Below are positions 52,007-58,617 of a stretch of DNA of 64,000 bases, one piece after another. Location of the stretch: positions 412,645 to 476,644 of the forward strand of contig NZ_FQXY01000007.1 in NCBI RefSeq assembly GCF_900130125.1. The letters are read 5' to 3'. The notes beneath the pieces are model-generated. The model did not search any database and was not told where the DNA came from. It worked only from the letters and a program-made list of their open reading frames with translations. A program made the translations under genes and the position numbers. The DNA is from Bacteroides congonensis. Its GTDB lineage: Bacteria > Bacteroidota > Bacteroidia > Bacteroidales > Bacteroidaceae. The first letter of the stretch is position 1. Each line of letters opens with the position of its first letter.

Positions 52007-52735
52007 TTATAGCCGCTTAATGACATCGGCAGGAAGATCGGTGCACTCGGCAATGGTGGCGATGTCTATCCCTTTCTGTTTGAAGTTGCGGGCTATCTCA
52101 ACAGTCTTGTTATGCTCTTTGAGTGCGGAGAACACCAATTCGCAAAGATAGTCGAGCGCAGCGTATAGCCGCTCCCGGTTCTCCATGCGCTGATAGTCCA
52201 CTCCCCAAAAGGTAGAACGGCGACGGTGCAGTATCAGGTAGTATGTTCCGGCGGTGAGCAGTCCGGCTATGATGTCAGCAGGGATGTCTGTACCCTCGAA
52301 CAAATGTTTCAGTTCATCTATCGCTGTGCGGTAATGTTTCTCACGACTTCGGGCGATGCGGCGGGTGGTGGGATTGTCAGCTTCGAGCTCCCACACCAAC
52401 AGGTGCTGCATATCTATGTTGTCATAGAGATAGACTGCCAATGATTTCAAATTTCTTTTCAGTATGTCCTCACCGGCTTTGTCGGTGGGGTGTTCTTCGT
52501 CGAACAGGTCGTGCAGCCAGTAATCGGAAATGTAGGCGTACTTATCCAGTACCCGATCTATGCTCTTGTAATTTTTGAGCAGGACGGACATTTGGATGCC
52601 TGCCCTTTGCACAATATCCGTAAAGGTGATTTGAGCCAGACCTTTTTCACTTGCCAACTGGCGGACGGCATCAAATACACCCGCTTCGAGTTCGGCACGG
52701 GTGCGGCGGTTGCGTTTTTTCTTTGGTTCTTCCAT
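52007..52735 (-). CDS. TetR/AcrR-type transcriptional regulator with an Rpn-like tail
   Basis: The 242-residue protein has a TetR-type HTH (about 17-62: VRQLASEKGLAQITFTDIVQRAGI then YKSIDRVLDKYA) and a helical C-terminal domain. Its last 31 residues (212-242, VEIARNFKQKGIDIATIAEC...) resemble the C-terminal tail of the Rpn protein in this window (13 of 31 identical by eye), an unusual addition to a TetR protein. It has its own TACTTTTG promoter box. Being alone and close to the defence-gene array, it may regulate itself, the array or the fecR operon. No target can be named. Confidence 0.75.
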   Translation of the reverse strand: MEEPKKKRNRRTRAELEAGVFDAVRQLASEKGLAQITFTDIVQRAGIQMSVLLKNYKSIDRVLDKYAYISDYWLHDLFDEEHPTDKAGEDILKRNLKSLAVYLYDNIDMQHLLVWELEADNPTTRRIARSREKHYRTAIDELKHLFEGTDIPADIIAGLLTAGTYYLILHRRRSTFWGVDYQRMENRERLYAALDYLCELVFSALKEHNKTVEIARNFKQKGIDIATIAECTDLPADVIKRL

Positions 52736-52756
52736 GTTGATTTATACTATTGCACG

Positions 52757-52764
52757 CAAAAGTA
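52757..52764 (-). promoter_or_regulatory. -7 box (TACTTTTG) of the TetR-type gene
   Basis: It matches TAnnTTTG on the minus strand, about 22 bp upstream of the ATG at 52735. The AT-rich stretch from here to 52971 contains no gene. Confidence 0.45.
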
Positions 52765-52971
52765 GAAAAAATAAATATAAGCCACATGATTTCTGCTATA
52801 AAACAGATTTGAGGGGAAAAGAGGAAAAAAAGATTGCGTTTAGTTGCTCACATAATGATAAAGATATATTTTTATGGCAATATATATATCTTATTTCATA
52901 TTCAACATACATAATATACTGTCATACAGGTATATATAATTTTATTTATATAAATATAGTAATACAATCAC

Positions 52972-53310
52972 ATGATAACACATCAAGAAAGAGAGAAAAT
53001 AACGCTTGATTTTTCGACACGGGGGCGAAAGAAGGATGTAGAAGTGAAATTCGGCGGTGATGACATAAGATTCTTGGAGAAACTGAAACAGATGCGATAC
53101 AGCGACCATACGGTACAGGTGTACCCGCACCTGTTTCGACATTCGTTCGCTACCCACCTGATAGAGCAAGGAACGGATTTAAAAATCGTTCAAGAGCTAT
53201 TGGGACATAACAATATTAAAACCACAGAGGTATATGTTCATATAGCAGACACTTATAAAAGTAAAATTAAAAGTCCGTTGGATGATATTTTGACGGAAGA
53301 AACATTATAA
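52972..53310 (+). pseudogene. Internally deleted tyrosine recombinase (XerD-like)
   Basis: The 112-residue product has a C-terminal catalytic end of a tyrosine recombinase: His53-x-x-Arg56 in [12 protein letters not shown], His79 in [10 protein letters not shown] and nucleophile Tyr88 in TEVYVH. It is preceded by only about 50 residues that look like the start of the core-binding domain ([19 protein letters not shown]). Complete family members have about 300 residues; the middle, with the first catalytic Arg and Lys, is absent. I read this as an in-frame internal deletion joining N- and C-terminal pieces near residue 45-52. It is unlikely to recombine DNA alone, although it could still bind. 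Confidence 0.7.
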
Positions 53311-53322
53311 AATTTGGAGTTG

Positions 53323-53353
53323 CTAACAGCGGACTGTTATGTTTCGCTGTTAG
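53323..53353. repeat. Perfect 9-bp hairpin after the recombinase remnant
   Basis: CTAACAGCG (53323-53331) and CGCTGTTAG (53345-53353) form a stem with a 13-nt loop. It lies just before the first cassette gene and shares the CTAAC/GTTAG ends with the cassette repeats, so it may be the first recombination site of the array or the recombinase terminator. Confidence 0.5.
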
Positions 53354-53384
53354 TAACTCGTTACCGATTAAACAATAAAAGAAT

Positions 53385-53939
53385 ATGAACGAACTATATG
53401 CCAAATGTATCCCTTTTGATGCTAATGTAAAGGGAAGAATAGGTGGAAATCCTCCACAAATAGTAGAGAATAGTATCCCAGACGGGTATTTGTTTTATGC
53501 AACATTAGAGCATCCAGAAAAAGAAAATATAATGCTCTCTATTTTTATTCATGGTGACTTTCACACATTGCTCTATAATAATATCTATCCGTCAGTAGCA
53601 GTGAAAGTAATAGAACACGAGTATTCCGAAATAAGCAGTAATACAAAAAACGCCCTTGTAGATTTAGAAATGCAGTCAATAAGTGCTTATATGGAAACAT
53701 TTGACAAAGATGATTTCCTTTTTATAAAAGCAGGTGGAGAACCACGCTTTATTCAACACAAAAATTTCTATTATAAGGAGTTGGAAGATGATAATTATTC
53801 ATTTTATCTGATGATAGATGAAGAAGGATATAATGATGAACTTTTAAAAGGAAGTTATGTATTTAATTTTGGTGCGCTTTATCTGTATAAGCATAATATA
53901 ACAGGAGAAATAATAGCAGGGTTTTGGCAATATTCTTAA
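53385..53939 (+). CDS. Cassette gene 1: putative immunity protein (YwqG/DUF1963-like features)
   Basis: The 184-residue soluble, acidic protein has no signal peptide. Late motifs (KAGGEPRFIQ, then FYLMIDEEGY and VFNFGALYLYKHNITGEIIAGFWQYS) are reminiscent of the DUF1963/YwqG family, which has a GGxPxWxQ-type start and a closing Gly-rich strand. That family occurs among polymorphic-toxin immunity genes. The resemblance is weak. Codon use is AT-rich like the rest of the array. The stop is followed 9 bp later by a cassette repeat. The role as an immunity protein against an unknown toxin is inferred from position. Confidence 0.55.
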   Translation: MNELYAKCIPFDANVKGRIGGNPPQIVENSIPDGYLFYATLEHPEKENIMLSIFIHGDFHTLLYNNIYPSVAVKVIEHEYSEISSNTKNALVDLEMQSISAYMETFDKDDFLFIKAGGEPRFIQHKNFYYKELEDDNYSFYLMIDEEGYNDELLKGSYVFNFGALYLYKHNITGEIIAGFWQYS

Positions 53940-53948
53940 ACTTATCGG

Positions 53949-53984
53949 TAACAAGCGGCTTAACCTCCCCAAAAGGTCGGTTAG
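53949..53984. repeat. Cassette repeat copy 1
   Basis: It starts TAACAAGCGGCTTAACC and ends GGTTAG. GGCTTAACC pairs with GGTTAGCC with one bulged T, a bulged stem like those of integron attC sites. It lies 9 bp after the stop of cassette gene 1. Confidence 0.6.
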
Positions 53985-54013
53985 CCACCAAACATTATAT
54001 TTAATTAAGTAGT

Positions 54014-54388
54014 ATGGAAACAATAGAATATATCGAAAACTACATAAACATTAATCTTCCTGAGATATTAGAGAAGCTATCAGAGGAAGATTATTACACC
54101 ATTTTGGATAAAAGAGATTGCGATACTTTTAGTGAGCAATGGATGCAGGTATATAATATTATCGAACAGTTAAAAGCCCAAATGAATATACCTGCAACAT
54201 ATAATGAAAATATTAGAAAAAAAACTTTTGTTATCGTTTTGGATATAACGAACAATGATGATTTAGCAGCATACATATCTGACGATTTAGGTTTGATTGT
54301 AGATGCTATAAAAGTAGGTGCAAATAGTCAGTTAATAAATGCCTTATGGCTGTCCTATAAAAATGGTGTAATTCCTACGCAAATATAA
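54014..54388 (+). CDS. Cassette gene 2: unknown small protein, putative immunity
   Basis: The 124-residue soluble acidic protein is mainly helical at the N-terminus (YIENYININLPEILEKLSEEDYYTIL) with a central beta strand (KKTFVIVLDITNND). I recognise no family. It has the same strand, composition and spacing as the other members of the array, and a repeat begins 3 bp after its stop. The function is presumed immunity-like from context only. Confidence 0.6.
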   Translation: METIEYIENYININLPEILEKLSEEDYYTILDKRDCDTFSEQWMQVYNIIEQLKAQMNIPATYNENIRKKTFVIVLDITNNDDLAAYISDDLGLIVDAIKVGANSQLINALWLSYKNGVIPTQI

Positions 54389-54391
54389 ATA

Positions 54392-54439
54392 TAACAAGGT
54401 CGAGATAACAGCTAAACGCTGTTCCTCACCAAGCCATTA
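54392..54439. repeat. Cassette repeat copy 2 (48 bp)
   Basis: It starts TAACAAGGTCGAG and ends CCATTA. An internal perfect 6-bp hairpin AACAGC-TAAAC-GCTGTT is visible. By eye it matches the copy at 57039-57086 over its full 48 bp at about 41 positions. Confidence 0.7.
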
Positions 54440-54472
54440 GCATCGAAAGAATAAACTAATAAATAATTCAAT

Positions 54473-54994
54473 ATGGCAATAAAAGAATTACTCAACACAA
54501 CCATAGCTTCATTGGAAGATGATAGTGAAATAACAGAAGCTATTGATTTTAGTAAAGGTGTACCAACTTTAGAGAAAGGAACATATCGTAATGTGTCACC
54601 AATGCTTAAGGTAAGGTATGAAAAACTTGGTGGCTGGATAGATGCAACACATGGCGATTGGCTTGATGTGAAAGAAATGGAACTATTCTGGAACAACGAA
54701 GCTAAGGATGATAGATTAGTTGGCATTATTCAAAATGTAAAAGCCTCAATCTGTAACTGGGAAGACCATGCCGCAGGGCTATTTGCCCGAAATCGTGTTT
54801 CTATATGCGCTGCAAGTGAAGCGACTAATGAAGCCATCTGCTTAATATGGTTTGATAGTACAGAAGAACCCGAACTTTGGGTATATGATTGTAATGGAGA
54901 AAGTCGGTATAAAGATTTAGCGTCCTATTTACAAGCATACGTTAACGATGATGTTTCTGCTTGTGAAAACAAATGGAAGTTGGCAGAAATATAG
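54473..54994 (+). CDS. Cassette gene 3: putative immunity protein (SUKH-like end)
   Basis: The 173-residue soluble protein has a C-terminal segment (CLIWFDSTEEPELWVYDCNG, then YKDLASYLQAYVND) that recalls the SMI1/KNR4 (SUKH) fold, the most widespread immunity superfamily of polymorphic toxins. The N-terminal part does not show the usual SUKH start, so the call is tentative. The gene begins with its own ATG 33 bp after the preceding repeat and is followed 22 bp after its stop by another repeat. Confidence 0.55.
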   Translation: MAIKELLNTTIASLEDDSEITEAIDFSKGVPTLEKGTYRNVSPMLKVRYEKLGGWIDATHGDWLDVKEMELFWNNEAKDDRLVGIIQNVKASICNWEDHAAGLFARNRVSICAASEATNEAICLIWFDSTEEPELWVYDCNGESRYKDLASYLQAYVNDDVSACENKWKLAEI

Positions 54995-55016
54995 TTCTGT
55001 CTATTCAATGTGATGC

Positions 55017-55060
55017 TAACAAACAACATACTGCCTAAAGCGGCACGTTGCCAAACATTA
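55017..55060. repeat. Cassette repeat copy 3
   Basis: It starts TAACAAACAACAT, has the small hairpin TGCC-TAAAGC-GGCA, and ends CCAAACATTA. It is the most diverged of the five but has the same order of elements. Confidence 0.5.
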
Positions 55061-55095
55061 TCGCTAAATAAATTACAAACTAAAAAATATTGAAT

Positions 55096-55599
55096 ATGGA
55101 ACTTTACATAAAAAAATGGTGGGGCAATTATGTCGGTGGATGCGATGACACCTTTCTATTGCTGGACTATTTCGGAAGTCAGAAACAAAGCAACTTAGAG
55201 TTAAGCAAAATATTATCCGATATTCATTTGAATACCTTATTAAAAGAAAACTCGGTGAATGAAGGAGATATTTATTTTAGCATAAATGAGTCTTATGAAC
55301 CGCATTTCGATATGGCTATTGATGTAATAATAGACTTGTCTGCCATTTTACTGGAAAGTATAAAAAATGGAAAGGTTGATATAAAAGAATTAGACCCTAA
55401 TAGCAAATATTCTAATTTCTTTTCTATTTCTACATCAAAAGATGATGCAATGCTACTTCTAAGTGGTCTGAACAAATTTATAAATGCCCCACAAGAATAT
55501 GAATTGGCAGATTTTATGGATGAAAGCGAATTGGAAGAATTAGTTGGCGACTGTAAGGAGATTAGCGGTATATTAACCAATTGCATTAGCCAAATATAG
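55096..55599 (+). CDS. Cassette gene 4: unknown small protein, putative immunity
   Basis: The 167-residue acidic soluble protein starts MELYIKKWWGNYVGGCDDTFLLLDYF and contains a helical middle (HFDMAIDVIIDLSAILLESIKNG). A TTG two codons upstream extends the frame, but the ATG at 55096 is the natural start. I recognise no family with confidence. A cassette repeat begins 3 bp after the stop. The role is inferred from the array. Confidence 0.6.
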   Translation: MELYIKKWWGNYVGGCDDTFLLLDYFGSQKQSNLELSKILSDIHLNTLLKENSVNEGDIYFSINESYEPHFDMAIDVIIDLSAILLESIKNGKVDIKELDPNSKYSNFFSISTSKDDAMLLLSGLNKFINAPQEYELADFMDESELEELVGDCKEISGILTNCISQI

Positions 55600-55602
55600 C
55601 GA

Positions 55603-55648
55603 TAACAAGCACCTGTGCCGCCTAACGACTGCAAGCTGTAACCCATTA
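55603..55648. repeat. Cassette repeat copy 4
   Basis: It starts TAACAAGCACCTGTGCC, contains GCCTAACGACTGC and ends CCATTA followed by GCC. The element order is the same as the other copies. Confidence 0.6.
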
Positions 55649-55673
55649 GCCACCACGTAAATAAGAATAAGAA

Positions 55674-56387
55674 ATGAGAAAATATAAATACTGCAAAGAA
55701 ACATTGGATGCCGCACTGGAAGGTTTACAATCTGAAAATGTGGCACAGAGAAAGAAAAGTACAAGGTTCATAAAGATGGCATCTTGCAGTGAAATATTCG
55801 GCAAGATGTGCGACACATTGGACGTGCAGGCTTGGTTTCTATCATCCAAAAACTATGAGAAGCTGATTGCAATCTTGTTAAATGAAAGCGAAGACAAATT
55901 AATATGGGAGTATTTATCAATATTAGACATGGTGTGTCGAAGATATGTAGACCATTCCTGTTATGCCAAAGATTTTGCAAAGCAGCAAATCTGCGTAACG
56001 TACAAGGAACGGACTTATGAGATTGCCAAACAATTTTCGCATCATTCAAGCGCAATAGTCAGACAAATGTCTGCCTCCATAATGGCTTACATGGGAGATG
56101 GTAATGCATGGGATATATTCTGTAATGTCATGTTGAAGAAAAGAGATTTATGTACTATCAGTCATATAACAGGGGCGATAGGACGTTATTGTTATTATAC
56201 TAATAGGGAGATTAACGACAATTTCATTGGTGGCATTATGACAGACAGCCAACAAATTAATCTATCCAACAGTCTGCAATCAATCTATCAACACACCTCA
56301 AATAAAAGTATCAAAGGAATGTGTCTAACTGCTATTCAAGAGCTAAAGAGTATGAAAGAGGTGGCTAACAATCATCTAAACTTCTAA
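55674..56387 (+). CDS. Cassette gene 5: HEAT/ARM-repeat-like protein, putative immunity
   Basis: The 237-residue all-helical protein has paired helices resembling HEAT/ARM repeats (NYEKLIAILLNESEDKLIWEYLSILDMVC, HHSSAIVRQMSASIMAYMGDGNAWDIFCNVM, LQSIYQHTSNKSIKGMCLTAIQELKSM). Such repeat proteins occur among immunity proteins, and the superhelix would bind a partner toxin. Only 41 bp without a clear repeat separate it from the next gene, so genes 5 and 6 may be one cassette. Confidence 0.55.
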   Translation: MRKYKYCKETLDAALEGLQSENVAQRKKSTRFIKMASCSEIFGKMCDTLDVQAWFLSSKNYEKLIAILLNESEDKLIWEYLSILDMVCRRYVDHSCYAKDFAKQQICVTYKERTYEIAKQFSHHSSAIVRQMSASIMAYMGDGNAWDIFCNVMLKKRDLCTISHITGAIGRYCYYTNREINDNFIGGIMTDSQQINLSNSLQSIYQHTSNKSIKGMCLTAIQELKSMKEVANNHLNF

Positions 56388-56428
56388 ACATAGTTAGTTG
56401 AAACACATTAATAGTAAAGAAACAACAT

Positions 56429-57028
56429 ATGGAAATAGCAAGATTAGAAAGCGGTGAAACAAATTATCAAGCTCTAATACATCGTCCTCGTGTATCATAT
56501 AAGATAAGTGAATATGTATGGAAGTACATTTACGAAAATTACCTCTTCAAACTTAAATTGATGTCAGAGGATAAGTTTAATTATCACATCCTTCTTACAT
56601 TCGCAAAATATAATCCAGATATTCATAAGTTCATGTTTAAGTCTCCATACAATCGAGAGAAATGTTTTTTTAGACCTTCGCCCAATTTTAGAAAGGTTAA
56701 GATTACAAAATGTCTTGTAATTGGATTAACGGGTGAATGTGTCGATGAAAATATCAGCTCGTCTTTATATGCAAGCCTTGTTTATGATATGTTCTGCGCA
56801 CAACTTATCGTTTTATACAAGAAAGTCAAAAAAGAGGACTTAGATAAATTGAAAACGGGGTTAGACTATGAATATATAAATAGCTTTCCATATCCAGCAC
56901 CATTTGAAGAGCAAAGATATATGATTGATAATCAGCCAACATTAACAACCACATATGATAACGGGAAAGAACGTTTCATAGAGCAGTTGAATATAAAAGA
57001 AGAATATTTGAAGTACTGGGGAAAATGA
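56429..57028 (+). CDS. Cassette gene 6: unknown protein, putative immunity
   Basis: The 199-residue soluble protein is rich in aromatic residues (YKISEYVWKYIYENYLFKLK, FNYHILLTFAKYNPDIHKF) with a beta segment (KITKCLVIGLTGECVDENI). No recognised family. It lies 41 bp after gene 5 and is followed by a full 48-bp repeat 10 bp after the stop. Function is inferred only from neighbours. Confidence 0.6.
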   Translation: MEIARLESGETNYQALIHRPRVSYKISEYVWKYIYENYLFKLKLMSEDKFNYHILLTFAKYNPDIHKFMFKSPYNREKCFFRPSPNFRKVKITKCLVIGLTGECVDENISSSLYASLVYDMFCAQLIVLYKKVKKEDLDKLKTGLDYEYINSFPYPAPFEEQRYMIDNQPTLTTTYDNGKERFIEQLNIKEEYLKYWGK

Positions 57029-57038
57029 CAAATTCTAT

Positions 57039-57086
57039 TAACAAGGTCGAGTAAACAGCTAAACGCAGTCTCTCACCAATCCATTA
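57039..57086. repeat. Cassette repeat copy 5 (48 bp)
   Basis: It starts TAACAAGGTCGAG and ends CCATTA, the same length and nearly the same sequence as copy 2 at 54392-54439. Here the internal hairpin has one changed base. Confidence 0.7.
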
Positions 57087-57133
57087 CCAATAGTGCAATT
57101 GTGAAATGAAAAACAACAAGAAATAGAAGAAAA

Positions 57134-57400
57134 ATGAATATGAATAAAGAACCGGATTTTTTCAGTAACATCACCCCTGTAAATGGCGGTTTAATAATTA
57201 TCACCCTGGGAACTTTACTTCTTATCGGCGCCATTCGCAGATGGAAGTGGATATTCGATATGACGGGACAACGCGACAAGGGATTTAATTTTCTCCTTTT
57301 ACTGTACGACCTGTTTGGCGACAAAGGATTGAGGGTCGGGATGATAATCACATCAATCATCTTTATTCTTGGCGGGATTGGGATGATGGTGTTCATGTAA
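57134..57400 (+). CDS. Cassette gene 7: Imm17-like two-helix membrane immunity protein
   Basis: The 88-residue protein has two hydrophobic helices (about 19-37 and 66-87) joined by a charged loop. The blocks GGLIIITLGTLLLIGAIRRWKWIFD and LFGDKGLRVGMIITSIIFILGGIGM fit the Imm17 family of small two-helix immunity proteins found in polymorphic-toxin loci. It would sit in the inner membrane and could block a membrane- or periplasm-acting toxin. It is the last gene of the array; no repeat of the TAACAA type follows. A second ATG two codons in (57140) is also possible as start. Confidence 0.65.
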   Translation: MNMNKEPDFFSNITPVNGGLIIITLGTLLLIGAIRRWKWIFDMTGQRDKGFNFLLLLYDLFGDKGLRVGMIITSIIFILGGIGMMVFM

Positions 57401-57428
57401 GTTATAATAGCAAATGAATCGTCCCGAT

Positions 57429-57852
57429 GGTTCACAGCCTTCACCATTCAGATGAACAACTATAAATCAGATATTTATGGTGAAGGGAAGCAGAAAAATT
57501 AGCCTTCACACCCTTCACCTCTTTTTTTCATATGCCATGAGCTAAAGTAAATATGCTATAAGCAAAAAAGAATATGCTATAAGCTAAAACAAATTAGCTT
57601 ATAGCAAATGCCCCATTGGGTATTAACTTTTGAGTTATCAGGTATTAATACCTTGTTTACAGGAGATATATGCCGTGCGTATTGGACATATAGATCCAAT
57701 ATGCTAGACATATAGATCCAACACGTCAGACATATATGCCCAACAAATCCATATAAGTGCGTGAAGGGTATGAGGGGTTATTTACTTTGTTTTTCCTACT
57801 TCCATTCACCATAAACACCTGATTTATAACCATTCAGCTAAAGCGTGAAACC
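57429..57852. repeat. Inverted-repeat-bounded, repeat-rich 420-bp stretch without genes
   Basis: The 30-bp arm at 57461-57490 matches the reverse complement of 57799-57828 at 27 of 30 positions, with weaker similarity outwards to about 57429 and 57852. Inside lie two copies of ATATGCTATAAGC (57551-57563, 57572-57584) with an inverted partner (TTAGCTTATAGCA, 57595-57605), and GACATATAGATCCAA twice (57674, 57707) plus a diverged third (57729). No coding frame is evident. The form is that of a small non-autonomous (MITE-like) element, but no target duplication was identified. Confidence 0.6.
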
Positions 57853-57873
57853 AGTGAAGAGCAGGATTCAACA

Positions 57874-58389
57874 TTAAACTGTAATAAGTAAAAAGACACT
57901 CAATCGTTTACGGAGTATTTTCAAAGCCCGGGCAATATGAGTTCTGACTGTATTATCACTGATATTTAAAATCTCACTGATTTCCGCACATTTCTTTTCG
58001 TTCAGAAAATATTCTTCCACTACTGTGCGCATTTGCGGAGCCATCTGACGGATACTCTCCTGCATCCGGTTGATTTTATCTTCGTAGTCCCGATACTCTT
58101 TGGCAGTCCAATCGCTGTAAAGTTCTTCCAGGTATCTTTCCGCATTCCGGTTCACTACATTCTGATGACGTATGTGGTCAATGCAACGGTTTTTCACCAT
58201 GACATAGAATAAAGGCAGCAAATCAGTCTTCCCCTCAAACTGCTCGCTGTTTTCAAGTACTGAGCAAAACACATCGCTCAATACATCCTTTGCGCTTTCT
58301 CCGTCATTCAGCAGATTATATGCATGAATATAGAGCTTTTGCCAATATTTCCTGTACAATACAGCTATGGCATTTTGGCTACTACTCAT
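57874..58389 (-). CDS. ECF sigma factor (sigma-70 family, sigma-24 type)
   Basis: The 171-residue protein has sigma region 2 (about 8-75: LYRKYWQKLYIHAYNLLNDGESAKDVLSDVFCSVL... then NRCIDHIRHQNV) and region 4 (about 110-162: MRTVVEEYFLNEKKCAEISEILNISDNTVRTHIARALKILR). It is of the Bacteroides type that pairs with a FecR anti-sigma and an STN-containing SusC. No such pair follows directly. On the same strand FecR appears only at 51792, beyond the immunity array and a TetR gene. I infer that this is its original partner, now separated. Confidence 0.92.
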   Translation of the reverse strand: MSSSQNAIAVLYRKYWQKLYIHAYNLLNDGESAKDVLSDVFCSVLENSEQFEGKTDLLPLFYVMVKNRCIDHIRHQNVVNRNAERYLEELYSDWTAKEYRDYEDKINRMQESIRQMAPQMRTVVEEYFLNEKKCAEISEILNISDNTVRTHIARALKILRKRLSVFLLITV

Positions 58390-58423
58390 ATCTTTGTGGT
58401 TACTTTTTGCATTTAATTAAACA

Positions 58424-58431
58424 CAAAGATA
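58424..58431 (-). promoter_or_regulatory. -7 box (TATCTTTG) of the ECF sigma gene
   Basis: It lies 34 bp upstream of the ATG at 58389. A plus-strand TATCTTTG lies at 58389-58396 as well, so the nine-base motif ATCTTTGTG is arranged as an inverted repeat around the leader. Confidence 0.5.
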
Positions 58432-58467
58432 ACCAAATAACACAAAAAGCAATCAATTCATTAAAAA

Positions 58468-58491
58468 ATATTAGAAATCATATTCTAATAT
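58468..58491. repeat. 9-bp inverted repeat near the presumed left end
   Basis: ATATTAGAA (58468-58476) and TTCTAATAT (58483-58491) are perfect complements with a 6-nt gap. A second inverted repeat, ATTACAAT/ATTGTAAT, lies at 58549-58568 just before the recombinase promoter. They are candidates for the serine recombinase attachment site or its operators. Confidence 0.45.
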
Positions 58492-58560
58492 ATTGACGTA
58501 TCATTTCTTTTCAAGAAGATGCGGTTTGTAATCGTATCTGGAAGTTCATTACAATAAACA

Positions 58561-58592
58561 ATTGTAATACTAAAATATAATTACTATCTTTG
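58561..58592 (+). promoter_or_regulatory. Promoter of the serine recombinase
   Basis: The -7 box TATCTTTG is at 58585-58592, with an ATTG at 58561-58564 (20-bp spacer) as a possible -33 box with one mismatch to TTTG. The ATG follows at 58618. Confidence 0.5.
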
Positions 58593-58617
58593 CAACATTA
58601 GAACTAGAATATTTATT

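Larger units (their letters stand above)
52972..57400 (+). mobile_element. Recombinase-associated immunity-gene array (rAID-like)
   Basis: A remnant tyrosine recombinase is followed by seven small same-strand genes (53385-57400). Most are separated by 70-105 bp spacers, and five are followed by a related repeat starting TAACAA within 3-22 bp of the stop codon. The genes are AT-rich, unrelated to each other, short (88-237 residues) and mostly of unknown family. The last looks like Imm17. This is the layout described for recombinase-associated acquired interbacterial defence clusters in gut Bacteroidales, where orphan immunity genes against other strains' T6SS or contact toxins are collected. 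The assignment is by architecture; no homology search was possible. Confidence 0.65.

Noticed and set aside
55768..56055. Minus-strand frame opposite cassette gene 5
   Set aside because: Overlaps a better-supported gene of the array; no start context or recognisable features.
53949..57086. Classical integron with an IntI integrase
   Set aside because: The recombinase remnant is too short to show the IntI-specific insertion. The repeats only partly resemble attC sites and lack clear matching R boxes at both ends.
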